Assembly: GCA_022566535.1 (NCBI GenBank)
Contig: JADFIR010000014.1
Span: 1 to 64,000 of the forward strand
Direction of reading: 5' to 3'
DNA length: 64,000 nucleotides
Origin: Planctomycetota bacterium
GTDB taxonomy: Bacteria > Planctomycetota > Phycisphaerae > Phycisphaerales > SM1A02
Shown: piece by piece, positions 22,819 to 32,017 of the stretch
Numbering within the stretch: position 1 is the stretch's first letter
Layout of the letters: the number at the start of each line of letters is the position of its first letter
Notes under the pieces: model-generated
The model's database searches: none
The model's input: only the letters and a program-made list of their open reading frames with translations
What the model was told of the DNA's origin: nothing
Made by a program: the position numbers and the translations under genes

Positions 22819-25281
22819 TTACCTCTGTGAGGCAGCACCTCGTAATTCGTCTTCGACCAGCGGTAGCGGGTAGATCCATCGCACGACCGTCAGCCCATCG
22901 CTATTGGGCGCCTTCCCATCCACTCGTAGGGGGATCGGACACGCCGAATCTTCGAGATACCCGATGATGATCAGGCACGGGCGGGTAAACCACGCCGAGA
23001 GGTCCAGCTCGCGCCCGAGCTTGCGGGACAGAACGGCCGTCTTCGGATCCTTGTTGCCTCCGCGGTGATACTTCGGCGGCGTGAGCTGGTGAAATATGCT
23101 CAGCATCTCGATGAACAGTTTCTGACGGGGGGGGTTCATACCAGACGGTGATCCCCCTAATCCAGAACCTATGAAGGTGTCCTTTTCATAATCCCGGATG
23201 TAGCGCTTGTAAATGTTGCTGACCAATGTGGTTTGGTTGCTAGGGACAAAGCTCGTCAAGGAAAGCGGCGTCCCGGAGTACCAGGGATCGCGGGCACTGA
23301 GAGCCCACATGTGCCCGGCGTTGAGCATATCCCGGCCGCGATCCCGTGGCGGGTCCGTCCACGGAAGCTCGGCGTCGCCGTTTCGGGCGTAGCTCAACCA
23401 ATCAGCCCGCTCGTTGCCCACCCAGATCACGCGCACGTCCGTCAGAGGACCCGGCAAATCATGGGTGATGGACCCAGCGAGTCTTATGTCCCCTGTGGCG
23501 GGATCGGGCTCGACCCTGATCGGATCGGCCGGATCGACCCGTAGCATTCCGCCCCAGTCTGGGTCCAGGGCCCCGAGCCACTGTGCGTAGAGCTGTGTCG
23601 CAGTCGCGCGGACTGGGATGTCATAGTCAGCCGGCGCCTTCCCGACGTCCACACGGTAACGATCGACGTTGGGGAACCGCTCGGCAACCTTCTCCGGGGC
23701 CGCCCAGCTCAGCAGCAGGTCACGCTGCTGCGGCTCCGAGTCGATCGAGATCCGTACATCGCCATAGCCCGGCGAGTACAGCGAAGACCAGCACGTCGCC
23801 CGCTGGAACTGCGGCTCGTCAAAACTTGAATCGCTCAGCGGACGAGCAACATGGTCGAGGAACGTAACGTGCCGCAGCTCGGTGCCGTGTTGTCGAAAGA
23901 TTCGGACGCCGCCCCATGCGATCGCCGTGAACAGCCCGGCCGTCGCCGCAAAGGCCACCCAACTGTGCTTGACGTAGCCTTGCTGCTTCAACAAGAAGAA
24001 CCCGCCGGGTCCGGCGATGATCAGGTAGGCGGCAAACAGAACGAACGCGCCAAGGAGGCCTCCCCCGGCCTCACCAGTCTTGCTGACGCTCATTTCGAAC
24101 AGCCGACCGTCGCCGATGGTGACGCGATTCCCGGAACCCCGGGCGAGCAGCCTGGGGTCGGCGTTTTCCATCACGAGCAATTCATTGGCCCGAGGCGTAT
24201 CGGCCCTGCGGCCCAGCACACGGTTCCAGAACGCATCGGCTTGCGGCAAACCCATGCTTGCGAGCTGCTGCGATGCCAAATCGATGCCGAGGATCGTGAT
24301 CCGCCCGAACCCGAAGGTGCGCTGAACGGCAATCACCCGCCCATCCGGCAGCGCGATAAGCGGCTCGTAGTGATTGTCGATGGCGTCGAACTCTCCGCCG
24401 ATCTCTTTGAATACACGAATGCTCAGCTCGATGTCCCGCAGGACCCTCTGAGACTTCGACAGCACCGCCACAAGCTCGGACAGCCGCACAGCCTCGTCCT
24501 TACGCGGGGCGTTCGGCAGGAGCAGGTCATCCAGGTAGGTCTGACCGACCGCGCCCAGACCCCAGGGATTGCCCGTCTGGGGAAGAGTGATCACTAGATG
24601 TCCGCCGCGGCGAATGTACTCCCGCAGCGCGCCGGCCGCATCGACCCGCAACTCCTGGGGCAGCGCGTCGGACCATACGACCGCTTCGAAGGCCTTGAGC
24701 CCTTCCCACCGGTCAGGCAACTCGCGCGGCTCGATGCCCGAGACGATCCGAACTCCTTCGTGCGCTCCGGGAGGGTTGGCCCGGTTCCAGGGCCCGCGCG
24801 GATTGGCGTAGTCGTCGAGACGCATCCTGGCCCGGCCGATCACGGCGATCATGCCGTCGTCAATACCCACCTGCCCGGGCGCGGAGGCAGCGATACGCTT
24901 CCCGCCGAGCTCGCGCCGCCGCCGGCCGTCTCGTTCTTCGAACACCCGGATGGTCCAGATGGTCTGTGCGGAGGCTTGCGGTGGTATCGGTGCGTACAGC
25001 CATATCGAGGCGGGTGTGCCCGGATTGAGGGTGACCGATCGGCCGTATTCGGCGACATCGCCCTCAGCGTTGGGGACCTCCCATTGCACCCAGCATAGTG
25101 TGGCCTCATCCAGGGAGCTGGTCAGGCTCAAGCGGATCGCCACGACGTCGCCCGGTCGAAATGCGGACCCGACGCCGAATTGCTCCAATTGGACCTCGAC
25201 ATCGCCACCCTGGGCCGTAGCGGTGGAGACCACAGCAGTCAGGGTCGCGATCATCGCGACGGCCAGTTGCCGCACCGTCAT
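22819..25281 (-). CDS. Large exported membrane protein, partner of an ABC ATPase
   Basis: The 820-residue product opens with a signal peptide (MTVRQLAVAMIATLTAVVSTATAQG). An N-terminal beta-rich domain and a region with VVWSDALPQELRVDAAGALREYIRRGGHLVITLP (split here for length: residues about 210-245) resemble the glutamine-amidotransferase-like part of GldG-type proteins. Two membrane helices follow near 440-495 (LLGAFVLFAAYLIIAG and WVAFAATAGLFTAIAWG), then a long periplasmic part. The ABC ATPase gene follows, so I infer a gliding/ABC-2-like or envelope complex. ATG 25281 sets the signal peptide; the function is otherwise unknown. Confidence 0.75.
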   Translation of the reverse strand: MTVRQLAVAMIATLTAVVSTATAQGGDVEVQLEQFGVGSAFRPGDVVAIRLSLTSSLDEATLCWVQWEVPNAEGDVAEYGRSVTLNPGTPASIWLYAPIPPQASAQTIWTIRVFEERDGRRRRELGGKRIAASAPGQVGIDDGMIAVIGRARMRLDDYANPRGPWNRANPPGAHEGVRIVSGIEPRELPDRWEGLKAFEAVVWSDALPQELRVDAAGALREYIRRGGHLVITLPQTGNPWGLGAVGQTYLDDLLLPNAPRKDEAVRLSELVAVLSKSQRVLRDIELSIRVFKEIGGEFDAIDNHYEPLIALPDGRVIAVQRTFGFGRITILGIDLASQQLASMGLPQADAFWNRVLGRRADTPRANELLVMENADPRLLARGSGNRVTIGDGRLFEMSVSKTGEAGGGLLGAFVLFAAYLIIAGPGGFFLLKQQGYVKHSWVAFAATAGLFTAIAWGGVRIFRQHGTELRHVTFLDHVARPLSDSSFDEPQFQRATCWSSLYSPGYGDVRISIDSEPQQRDLLLSWAAPEKVAERFPNVDRYRVDVGKAPADYDIPVRATATQLYAQWLGALDPDWGGMLRVDPADPIRVEPDPATGDIRLAGSITHDLPGPLTDVRVIWVGNERADWLSYARNGDAELPWTDPPRDRGRDMLNAGHMWALSARDPWYSGTPLSLTSFVPSNQTTLVSNIYKRYIRDYEKDTFIGSGLGGSPSGMNPPRQKLFIEMLSIFHQLTPPKYHRGGNKDPKTAVLSRKLGRELDLSAWFTRPCLIIIGYLEDSACPIPLRVDGKAPNSDGLTVVRWIYPLPLVEDELRGAASQR

Positions 25282-25366
25282 GGACAACTGTAGCACCGCT
25301 CCTGCCGGCCGGGTGGGCACGGCCCGGCGGGTCAAGTTCCGGCCACGGTCGGCCGATGCTGCCTGC

Positions 25367-25630
25367 ATGTTCTCCGTGAGCCTTCCTGTCGAAGTCTGGA
25401 TCGCCATCGGCTTCATTGCCGGCTTGACGGTCCTCCAGTGCCTGGCGATGCTCGCAAAGGTACTTCATTTCGAACTCGAGCAGCAGAGGCTGGTCGAGGA
25501 GGTTCGCGCCCTGCGTCACGAAGATGAGCAGCGGCACGCGGAGGCGGCCGAGCCCAAGGGTCAGGCCTCCACCCAGCCGCAAGACGATCAGCACGGTGTA
25601 TCGGAAGTCCAACAGGCCAACGCCGCCTAA
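25367..25630 (+). CDS. Small single-pass membrane protein
   Basis: The 87-residue protein MFSVSLPVEVWIAIGFIAGL... has one N-terminal membrane helix (residues 8-32) followed by a short coiled coil (FELEQQRLVEEVRALRHEDE) and a polar Gln/Ala tail. Coding quality (even charge pattern, a membrane helix at the start) supports a real gene, unlike the longer frame that extends upstream to 24851. It is divergent from the 820-residue membrane protein with 85 bases between the starts. Function unknown. Confidence 0.6.
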   Translation: MFSVSLPVEVWIAIGFIAGLTVLQCLAMLAKVLHFELEQQRLVEEVRALRHEDEQRHAEAAEPKGQASTQPQDDQHGVSEVQQANAA

Positions 25631-25665
25631 CGGGGGTGTCGACGCACCCTCCCGTACTCCCATAG

Positions 25666-25684
25666 CCCCCGGCTCTGCCGGGGG
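25666..25684. terminator. Hairpin between convergent genes
   Basis: CCCCCGGC (25666-25673) and GCCGGGGG (25677-25684) pair around TCT. It lies between the ends of the small membrane protein and the M20 dipeptidase and is followed by GTTCCT, so it may stop transcription from either side. Confidence 0.55.
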
Positions 25685-25695
25685 GTTCCTCGCGG

Positions 25696-27129
25696 TTACG
25701 CGACCGTAGTTCGCGGCGGAGTCGCGCGGCGCGTCGGCATCGCCGCGAACTCCCTGAGAATCGCGGCATGCGACTTCATTCCCATCTCAAAGCATCGCAG
25801 CTCGAACTTCTCGTTGGGTGAATGCACGCGATCGTCCTCCAGGCCGAACCCCACCAGCAGCGAGTCGAACCCGAGTATCCGCTGGATTGATCCGACCACG
25901 GGAATTGAGCCGCCACAGCCCATGAGCACCGGCTTGCGGCCGAAGGTTGATTCCAGGCCTCGCATCGCCGCTTCGAGATAGGGCGATTCGGTGCCGACGC
26001 GCACAGCCCGGCTGCCGCCATGGGATTTGAACTCCCATCGACAGTCCGGCGGTGTTCGCCGGTTGAGAAAGGCGACGAGCCCGTCGTAGATTTTGCGTGG
26101 GTCCTGCTGGGGTACCAGCCTAAAGCTCAGCTTGGCTGTGGCACGGGCGGGAATGATGGTCTTGGCGCCTTGGCCGGTATAGCCGCTCCAGATCCCGTTG
26201 ATGTCACACGTCGGCCGTGACCAGATGCGCTCGATCGAGCTGCGCCCGGCCTCGCCGACGGGTGTTCTCAGGCCGGCACTGGCGAGAAATGCCGCCTCAT
26301 CGAACCCCAGCTTCGCCCACTGATCCGCCTCGGCATTGCTCAGCTCGAGCACGTCGTCATAGAACTTCGGAATCTGCACGACCCCGCGCTCATCTTTCAG
26401 CTCTCCGAGGATCCGCGTCAGCTCGTTTGCGGGGTTGATCACCGCCCCGCCGTACATCCCCGAGTGCAGGTCATGGCTCGGCCCGAGCAGCGCAACCTCT
26501 ACATAGACCAGCCCGCGCAGCATGTAGGTGATGGCGGGCGTATCGATATCCCACATCCCGGTGTCGCTGATCATGCAGACGTCCGCGGCGAGCGCCTCCT
26601 TGTTTGCTTCAAGAAATGGCTCGAGGCTCGGGCTGCCCGATTCCTCCTCGCCTTCCAACAGCACCGTCACCTTCACCGGCAATTCGCCGTGCACCGCCTG
26701 CCAGGCCCGAAACGCTTCAATGAAGGTCATTAGCTGCCCCTTATCATCCACGGCGCCGCGGGCGATGAGCCGCCTGCCGTGTGGGCCGTCGGCGATCGTC
26801 GGCTCGAAGGGGCCGCTGTCCCACATATCGATCGGGTCGGGCGGCTGCACGTCGTAATGGCCGTAGTAGAGGATGTGCGGCGCCGCGCTGGACGCCGGGC
26901 CGGGCCAATGGGCTGTGATCATCGGCTGGCCGGGCGTGTCATGGACCTCCGCTTGGAAGCCGATGGAGGCGAGGTCATCGGCGAGCAGCCGGGCCGCTCG
27001 TTGGGTGTCGCTTTGATGGGCCGGGTCGGTGCTTACGCTGGGGATCCGCAGAAGCGCGCAGAGGCGATCGAGCGCCTGGTCGAACTGGGCATCGATTCTC
27101 TCCAGGACGGGCGCCAGTGGCATGGTCAT
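25696..27129 (-). CDS. M20-family dipeptidase (CNDP-like)
   Basis: The 477-residue enzyme is an M20 metallopeptidase of the long-chain dipeptidase branch. It has YYGHYDVQP (metal His and Asp), GAVDDKGQ (bridging Asp), LLEGEEESGSP (catalytic Glu pair) and SDTGMWD; the lid domain carries SHDLHSGMYGG and the C-terminal ligand lies in GLEDDRVHSPNEKF. No signal peptide is present, so it is likely cytosolic and splits small peptides. ATG 27129 follows GGGAG; ATG 27123 is close by. It is convergent with the small membrane protein gene. Confidence 0.92.
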   Translation of the reverse strand: MTMPLAPVLERIDAQFDQALDRLCALLRIPSVSTDPAHQSDTQRAARLLADDLASIGFQAEVHDTPGQPMITAHWPGPASSAAPHILYYGHYDVQPPDPIDMWDSGPFEPTIADGPHGRRLIARGAVDDKGQLMTFIEAFRAWQAVHGELPVKVTVLLEGEEESGSPSLEPFLEANKEALAADVCMISDTGMWDIDTPAITYMLRGLVYVEVALLGPSHDLHSGMYGGAVINPANELTRILGELKDERGVVQIPKFYDDVLELSNAEADQWAKLGFDEAAFLASAGLRTPVGEAGRSSIERIWSRPTCDINGIWSGYTGQGAKTIIPARATAKLSFRLVPQQDPRKIYDGLVAFLNRRTPPDCRWEFKSHGGSRAVRVGTESPYLEAAMRGLESTFGRKPVLMGCGGSIPVVGSIQRILGFDSLLVGFGLEDDRVHSPNEKFELRCFEMGMKSHAAILREFAAMPTRRATPPRTTVA

Positions 27130-27285
27130 CAGGGGTCTCCCAGGTTCGACGTTACGTGCTCAGTCTAGCCGCCGCTCGTACAGCGGCGCGATGACACGCA
27201 ATCGAAAGCCGTGGATGCACCCGCGATCTGCGGGCCGAGCGTCGAAGGTTGCGGTGGCCGCTGAGGCGGGCCATAGTGGTAGTCA

Positions 27286-27870
27286 ATGCCGAGGCATACG
27301 TTGTCGCAGTGGGTATCGCATCTGCGGGCGATCGCCGGGCCGGTGGCGACTGCTCCACCGGTCAGTGGAACGGCGTCAATTGAGCGGCCGTTTGCGGCTG
27401 TGGTCTGCGGCCTCTCACCGGGGCCGCCGCCGGACCCGGTGCCCCCCGCCGAGGTCGGGCTGTGGTGGGCGTTGCTCCAGACGGAAATCGAGGTGGATCC
27501 GCTGATTGACGAACAGACAGATGGGTCATTGTGGCCGCAAGGGCGGTTCACCGCGATCGAGGTATCGACCGAGGCGGAGCTCTGTGGGCTGCACGCGCTG
27601 TGGGGTCTGGCCCGCCTGCGCAATCGTGACGACTGGGCCCGCCGCGCAATAACCGTCCGCGACTGGCATCTTCACAACACCCAGCCGGACAACGCGACCA
27701 ATCGTCCCTGGTCGTTGCACGTGTTTCTGCTCGCCGAAACGCCCGAAGCGTATCACTACGCCGAGACCTTGCTGCACAACGCGATGGTGACGACCGGCCG
27801 GCCTGAACTTCTCAGCGCGTGGATCCTACTCGATTCCGCAAAGCAGCTTGAGGCCGTCGTCGGCCAGTGA
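27286..27870 (+). CDS. Conserved hypothetical protein
   Basis: The 194-residue soluble protein has the memorable segment RDWHLHNTQPDNATNRPWSL near 118-138 and EAYHYAETLLHNAM after it, with a Pro/Gly-rich stretch at 40-55. I recall similar sequences only from planctomycetes and know of no function. There is no signal peptide or membrane segment. The 156 bases upstream contain a short hairpin (CGCCGCT/AGCGGCG at 27170-27188) but no clear promoter. It converges on the MauE-thioredoxin gene with 42 bases between them. Confidence 0.65.
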   Translation: MPRHTLSQWVSHLRAIAGPVATAPPVSGTASIERPFAAVVCGLSPGPPPDPVPPAEVGLWWALLQTEIEVDPLIDEQTDGSLWPQGRFTAIEVSTEAELCGLHALWGLARLRNRDDWARRAITVRDWHLHNTQPDNATNRPWSLHVFLLAETPEAYHYAETLLHNAMVTTGRPELLSAWILLDSAKQLEAVVGQ

Positions 27871-27912
27871 CCTCTCTTCTGCCCGCGGGCTCGCTCGGCA
27901 CTGGTCCCACAG

Positions 27913-28944
27913 TCAATCCGCCAGCCCCATGCACTGGATGTGATCGCCTTCCGTGGCACATGTAACGTTGCCGTTCTCGACGGCGATGGTCAGCGGTGCG
28001 GTGATGATCCAATCGCACCCGAGCGGAAGAGCTAGCAGCTCGCATTCGGTGTCCGGCATCGGCCAAGGGTCGGAGCTTGTCAGGACGCTCTTGCTCTGGG
28101 GAATCTCAATCGCCGTCACCATCGATCCCAGCGCAGGATCGGTCAGGTCCTCTAAAAACATCGCCTCGCAGTGGTCGCAGGTCCGGCTGTAGAACACGAC
28201 GTAGCGCTTGACGCTGTCCATTTCCTTGGGCCATTTCCGCATGTAAGTGAACAGATCGATTTCCTGCCACGGCTTGCCGATCCAAGACTCGACTTCGCTG
28301 GCGAACCAATATCCAGGTAGCGCCGTAGGCGCCGGATTGACGCTCGGATCGTCTGGTTGCACCGGTCCGTTCCGAGGGGTTGTGTCGGGCGCCCGACCGG
28401 CTGGAATCACGAGACCGAAGCTGGTGCCGAAGCCGGCGAGGATGACGACGAGGGCAGTCGCCACCGGCCAGCGGCCCACCCGCGCGGCGGCCGCTGGCGT
28501 CGGTTTGAACAGCACTACGCCCCCCAGGAGGGTGCCGTCGATCATGAGCATGACCCACGGCGGCGGCGAAAACGTGCCCAGACACCCGCAACTGCCGCCC
28601 AGGAGCACGCCGAAGTTGCCCTCCATGAGCTGTTGGGTATTCGGCAGGATCATCTCACCTACAAGGATCAGACAGAAAGCGGTCAGCATGAACAACGCCA
28701 TCGCCCGCGCGAACCGCCCCAGGAACACCATCACCGCGATGGCCAGGAACTCCAGCGCGATCAGGGTTGCGAGCAGCCCATACAGGTGGAGGCCCAATCC
28801 GTCGGCGACGTTGAGAATCGTCTCCCGGGGCAGTGTTCGCGGGCTCCTTTCGATGAGTTTGAACACCGCGCCCGAGAGCACCCACAACGGCACCACGATC
28901 CGGCACAGGACCAAACCAATCTTCGCGGTGACCGGACCTCTCAT
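27913..28944 (-). CDS. MauE/DoxX-like membrane protein fused to a thioredoxin-like domain
   Basis: The 343-residue protein has four to five N-terminal membrane helices (LVLCRIVVPLWVLSGAVFKL, YGLLATLIALEFLAIAVMVF and others) with the MauE-type SCGCLG between helices 3 and 4, and a further helix near 170-190. The C-terminal periplasmic part contains YVVFYSRTCDHCEAMFLEDL, a CxxC thioredoxin-like active site. MauE-family proteins aid disulfide formation, so a fused redox module makes sense as an envelope thiol oxidoreductase. ATG 28944 is chosen over GTG 28968 because the helix then starts cleanly. Confidence 0.72.
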   Translation of the reverse strand: MRGPVTAKIGLVLCRIVVPLWVLSGAVFKLIERSPRTLPRETILNVADGLGLHLYGLLATLIALEFLAIAVMVFLGRFARAMALFMLTAFCLILVGEMILPNTQQLMEGNFGVLLGGSCGCLGTFSPPPWVMLMIDGTLLGGVVLFKPTPAAAARVGRWPVATALVVILAGFGTSFGLVIPAGRAPDTTPRNGPVQPDDPSVNPAPTALPGYWFASEVESWIGKPWQEIDLFTYMRKWPKEMDSVKRYVVFYSRTCDHCEAMFLEDLTDPALGSMVTAIEIPQSKSVLTSSDPWPMPDTECELLALPLGCDWIITAPLTIAVENGNVTCATEGDHIQCMGLAD

Positions 28945-29083
28945 ACGCCTTGCCTCGTGATGGTGCACTCGGCCAATGATAGCTCGCGCCCAGCCGGGGT
29001 GGGGCCGCCGAAGCGTGCAGCGTTACCCGCAGATGGGCCGGAGCGGTCTCAATCTGGGCACCTCGGTGCGGATCGGCGGTAGC

Positions 29084-31000
29084 ATGTGGGACATGGCCAA
29101 GCAGACCCGGCGACTTCTCATGGTGCTGGCGGTGGGGGTGGGGCTGTATGTTGGGCAGCTCTGCCTCGCCCAGGATGATCCGCAGGCAACCGGGGCTGAC
29201 GCAGCTGCAGCACAGCCCACCGAACCGCCGACCCAGCCACCGCCGCCCAAGCCCGTCCCGAAGGCGTTTGACAGCCCTGCGTCGACGCTGCGCACGTTCA
29301 TCAATGCGATGAACGAGCCGGTCGATGAGGCGCAGGCCGTCAAGTGCCTCGACCTGACCATCGAGGGAGAGGAAACGGCCCGCGATAACGCCGATCGACT
29401 GTTCGATGTTCTCAATCGCATTGAAGAGGTTCGGTACTGGCAGCATCCCTCGGCCGATGTCCTTGCCCCCGGTGCACAGCACGCCGACCTCACCGACTAC
29501 CTCTTCTTCCCCCGCTACCCCGCTCACAGCTGGGTGAACTGGCAGGCCGACATCGGCGATCACCAGATCGTGCTGGCCAAGACCGAAGACGGCTGGTGGA
29601 AGTTCTCAGCCGAGACGGTAGCCGGTATCAGTGAGCTGCGCGATCGTGTCAGGCACCTGTCGGTGAAGGAGGGTCTGGTTGACGTGACCGAGCGCAGCCT
29701 GACGCTGTGGTTTGAGAGCAAGCTGCCCGATGCGCTGGTTGACGGCAGGTTCTTCAAGGTGAAGTACTGGCAGTGGATCGGACTCTTCGGCCTGATCCTG
29801 ATCGGGGTGATCCTCGATCTTTGCGTTCGCTTCCTGGCGGCCCTGCTCTCGCGGCGGATCATCGCCCGCAAAGAAGGTGAAGCGACGACGGAAACCATTC
29901 GAAAGACGGTCCGACCGTTTGGTCTGGCCGTGGCGGCACTGTTCTGGCTGGTGGCGATTCGCCTGCTGGACCTTCCCAGCGAGGCGCTGAAGGTGCTGCT
30001 GCCGGCGGTCCGGTTCTTCGCCATGCTCGCCGGGGTGTGGGCGGCGTTCCGCGTCACCGATCTCGTGGGAGAGTTCTTCGCCTCCAAAGCGGCCAAGACC
30101 GAAACAAAGATCGACGATCTGCTCGTTCCGCTCGTGCGCAAGACGGTCAAGATATTCATCTTCATCTTCGGCCTGATCTACATCGCCGACAGTTTGAGGA
30201 TCGAGATCGCCCCGTTGCTGGCCGGTTTGGGGATCGGCGGCATCGGCTTCGCCTTCGCTGCGCGCGATACGCTGGAGAACTTCTTCGGCAGCGTGACCGT
30301 CATCGTCGATCGCCCGTTTCAGATCGGCGATATGGTTCAGATCGGCGATGTGGAGGGGACCGTGGAGGACCTCGGCTTCCGATCCACCCGCATCCGCACG
30401 TTCTACAACTCGTTGGTCACGATTCCCAACGGGAACCTGGTGCGGGCCAATGTCGATAACTTCGGCAAGCGCCGCTACCGCCGATGGAAGACTCATATCG
30501 CCATCACCTACGACACGCCGCCGGAGAAGATCGAAGCGTTCTGTGAAGGCATTCGCGAGCTGATTCGCATTCATCCCTATACCCGCAAGGACTATTACCA
30601 GGTCTGGCTGAACCAGTTCGGCCCTTCGAGCCTGGATGTCTTGGTGTACACATTCTACGAGGCCCCGGATTGGTCAACGGAGCTGCGCGAGCGCCATCGG
30701 CTGATAGTGGACATCATCCGCTTGGCCAATCGACTCGGTGTGGCGTTTGCCTTCCCGACGCAGACGCTGCATCTGTATCGCGAGAGTGATGACGCGACCC
30801 ACACGCCGGCCCCCGCTCCAGTCGCCGGTCAGCAGCGGCAGATGATGCGCGAAGGTCGTGTGGCGGTGCACGAGCTGACGGGGAATGCCGAGTGGCGTAA
30901 GCGAAAGCCCGGGCCGCACCTGATCGGTCAACCAGAGCCCATCGAGAACGATGACGATGACGACACGCAGATCGAGTCGAAGGTCGGCGGCGACACGTGA
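29084..31000 (+). CDS. MscS-family mechanosensitive channel with N-terminal periplasmic domain
   Basis: The 638-residue protein starts with a signal peptide (LLMVLAVGVGLYVGQLCLA), then a Pro-rich linker and a periplasmic domain of about 170 residues. Four membrane helices follow, and the pore helix is GLGIGGIGFAFAARDTLENF. The MscS beta-domain PFQIGDMVQIGDVEGTVEDL comes next, then YNSLVTIPNGNLV. The last 60 residues are polar and end in an Asp-rich run. It opens under membrane tension to release solutes. The start could also be ATG 29093. It is divergent from the MauE-type gene by 139 bases. Confidence 0.9.
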   Translation: MWDMAKQTRRLLMVLAVGVGLYVGQLCLAQDDPQATGADAAAAQPTEPPTQPPPPKPVPKAFDSPASTLRTFINAMNEPVDEAQAVKCLDLTIEGEETARDNADRLFDVLNRIEEVRYWQHPSADVLAPGAQHADLTDYLFFPRYPAHSWVNWQADIGDHQIVLAKTEDGWWKFSAETVAGISELRDRVRHLSVKEGLVDVTERSLTLWFESKLPDALVDGRFFKVKYWQWIGLFGLILIGVILDLCVRFLAALLSRRIIARKEGEATTETIRKTVRPFGLAVAALFWLVAIRLLDLPSEALKVLLPAVRFFAMLAGVWAAFRVTDLVGEFFASKAAKTETKIDDLLVPLVRKTVKIFIFIFGLIYIADSLRIEIAPLLAGLGIGGIGFAFAARDTLENFFGSVTVIVDRPFQIGDMVQIGDVEGTVEDLGFRSTRIRTFYNSLVTIPNGNLVRANVDNFGKRRYRRWKTHIAITYDTPPEKIEAFCEGIRELIRIHPYTRKDYYQVWLNQFGPSSLDVLVYTFYEAPDWSTELRERHRLIVDIIRLANRLGVAFAFPTQTLHLYRESDDATHTPAPAPVAGQQRQMMREGRVAVHELTGNAEWRKRKPGPHLIGQPEPIENDDDDDTQIESKVGGDT

Positions 31001-31035
31001 GTTCAGCCGCCGCGTCCACGCGGCGCGCTGGGAAA

Positions 31036-31617
31036 CTACCCACACCGCCGGTCGATGATCTCGCAAAGCAAGTGCAGCGCGACCTGGTGGGCCTCTTGAA
31101 TGTGCGCTGAATCCTCGCTCGGCACAATCAGCGCATAATCGCACAGTCCTGCACATCGACCGCCGGAGTTGCCCAGCAACCCGATCGTGGCCGCGGCGCG
31201 CTGCCGGGCGATCCGAAGCGCTTCGACGAGGTTCGCGCTCTGGCCCGAGGTCGAAAGGACCAGCAGCACGTCGCGCTCGGTGAGCAAGGCCGAGCACTGG
31301 CGGGCGAATACCTGCTCGTAGCCGTAATCGTTGGCGATACAGGTGATGGCGGATGGATCGGCGTTGAGGCAGATGGCGCGCTGGGCCGGCCGATCACTGC
31401 GATACCGCCCGATGAGCTCTTCGGCCAGGTGCATCGCCTGCGCCGCCGATCCGCCGTTGCCCGCGGTATACAGCGTCCCGCCGCCTTGCAGGTGCTCGGC
31501 GACGACGTCCGCGATGTCGCAAATACGATCGACCTGATCGCGAAGCCCTCCGATCGCCGCCAGGCTCCCGTCAATGCGCGCGGTAATCAGCGACTCGTCG
31601 CTCATAGCCTCACTCAT
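31036..31617 (-). CDS. gmhA: SIS-domain phosphoheptose isomerase-like protein
   Basis: The 193-residue SIS protein carries the GmhA features TLYTAGNGGSAAQAMHLAEEL, DVLLVLSTSGQSANLVEAL and the late EDSAHIQEAHQVALHLLCEII with the conserved HxxQ/E pattern. GmhA converts sedoheptulose 7-phosphate to heptose 7-phosphate for LPS inner core. The presence of lpxB in the window fits. DiaA-like initiator proteins share the fold, so the gene name is probable rather than certain. Start is uncertain among ATG 31626, 31617 and 31605; none has a clear ribosome site. Confidence 0.82.
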   Translation of the reverse strand: MSEAMSDESLITARIDGSLAAIGGLRDQVDRICDIADVVAEHLQGGGTLYTAGNGGSAAQAMHLAEELIGRYRSDRPAQRAICLNADPSAITCIANDYGYEQVFARQCSALLTERDVLLVLSTSGQSANLVEALRIARQRAAATIGLLGNSGGRCAGLCDYALIVPSEDSAHIQEAHQVALHLLCEIIDRRCG

Positions 31618-31669
31618 GCTGCGCATTGTACGTGGTCGGGCAAAGCGATGCCGCCCGAGCCGGTAGACT

Positions 31670-31801
31670 ATGCAGCTGATGACCCCGAACACGCAAGTCG
31701 CCACGGATCATCGCTGGATCGACCGACTCGTCTACGACCTGTACGGGCTGACCGACGACGAAATCCCCATCGTCAAGGAGGCGACGACGGTCAAGAGCTG
31801 A
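31670..31801 (+). pseudogene. C-terminal remnant of a type IIG/Eco57I-like DNA methylase
   Basis: A 43-codon frame from ATG 31670 (after an in-frame stop at 31664) ends in TDHRWIDRLVYDLYGLTDDE followed by IPIVKEATT. The IDRLVYxLYGLTxxEIxIV pattern is the usual C-terminal tail of Eco57I/TaqI-type restriction-modification enzymes. Nothing of the methylase body precedes it; the gmhA start is only 52 bases away on the other strand. It is most simply the leftover end of a deleted restriction gene, though a short expressed peptide cannot be excluded. Confidence 0.6.
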
Positions 31802-31910
31802 GCGCGCGTTCTTCGCAGGCTGGTCAGTTGGGAGACGGATCGATCGTGGCATCGCGTGCGATCGAAGGTGAAGGAGTCGATGATGTGTGCTTGCATCAAT
31901 TGTTCAACAG

Positions 31911-31981
31911 CCGCGACCCGACGGGTCGCGGGTGAACCGATGAACGATCTGCGTCAACGTCTGCGGGCCGTTGGCCCGCAG
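31911..31981. repeat. Two adjacent 9-bp hairpins
   Basis: CCGCGACCC/GGGTCGCGG (31911-31931) and CTGCGGGCC/GGCCCGCAG (31961-31981) are perfect stems with 3-base loops. They lie between the restriction remnant and the 3' end of ald. Neither has a T-run, so they may be repeats or inefficient terminators. Confidence 0.5.
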
Positions 31982-32017
31982 CTGGTTGCGGAAGCACAAA
32001 ATACCACAGGTCGTGGC

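Noticed and set aside
24851-25366. Upstream extension of the small membrane protein at 25367
   Set aside because: It overlaps the opposite-strand 820-residue gene and its translation is Ser/Arg/Pro-rich; the coherent part begins at ATG 25367.
29606-30574. 322-codon minus-strand frame inside the MscS gene
   Set aside because: The MscS pore and beta-domain motifs on the plus strand are convincing; the other frame has none.
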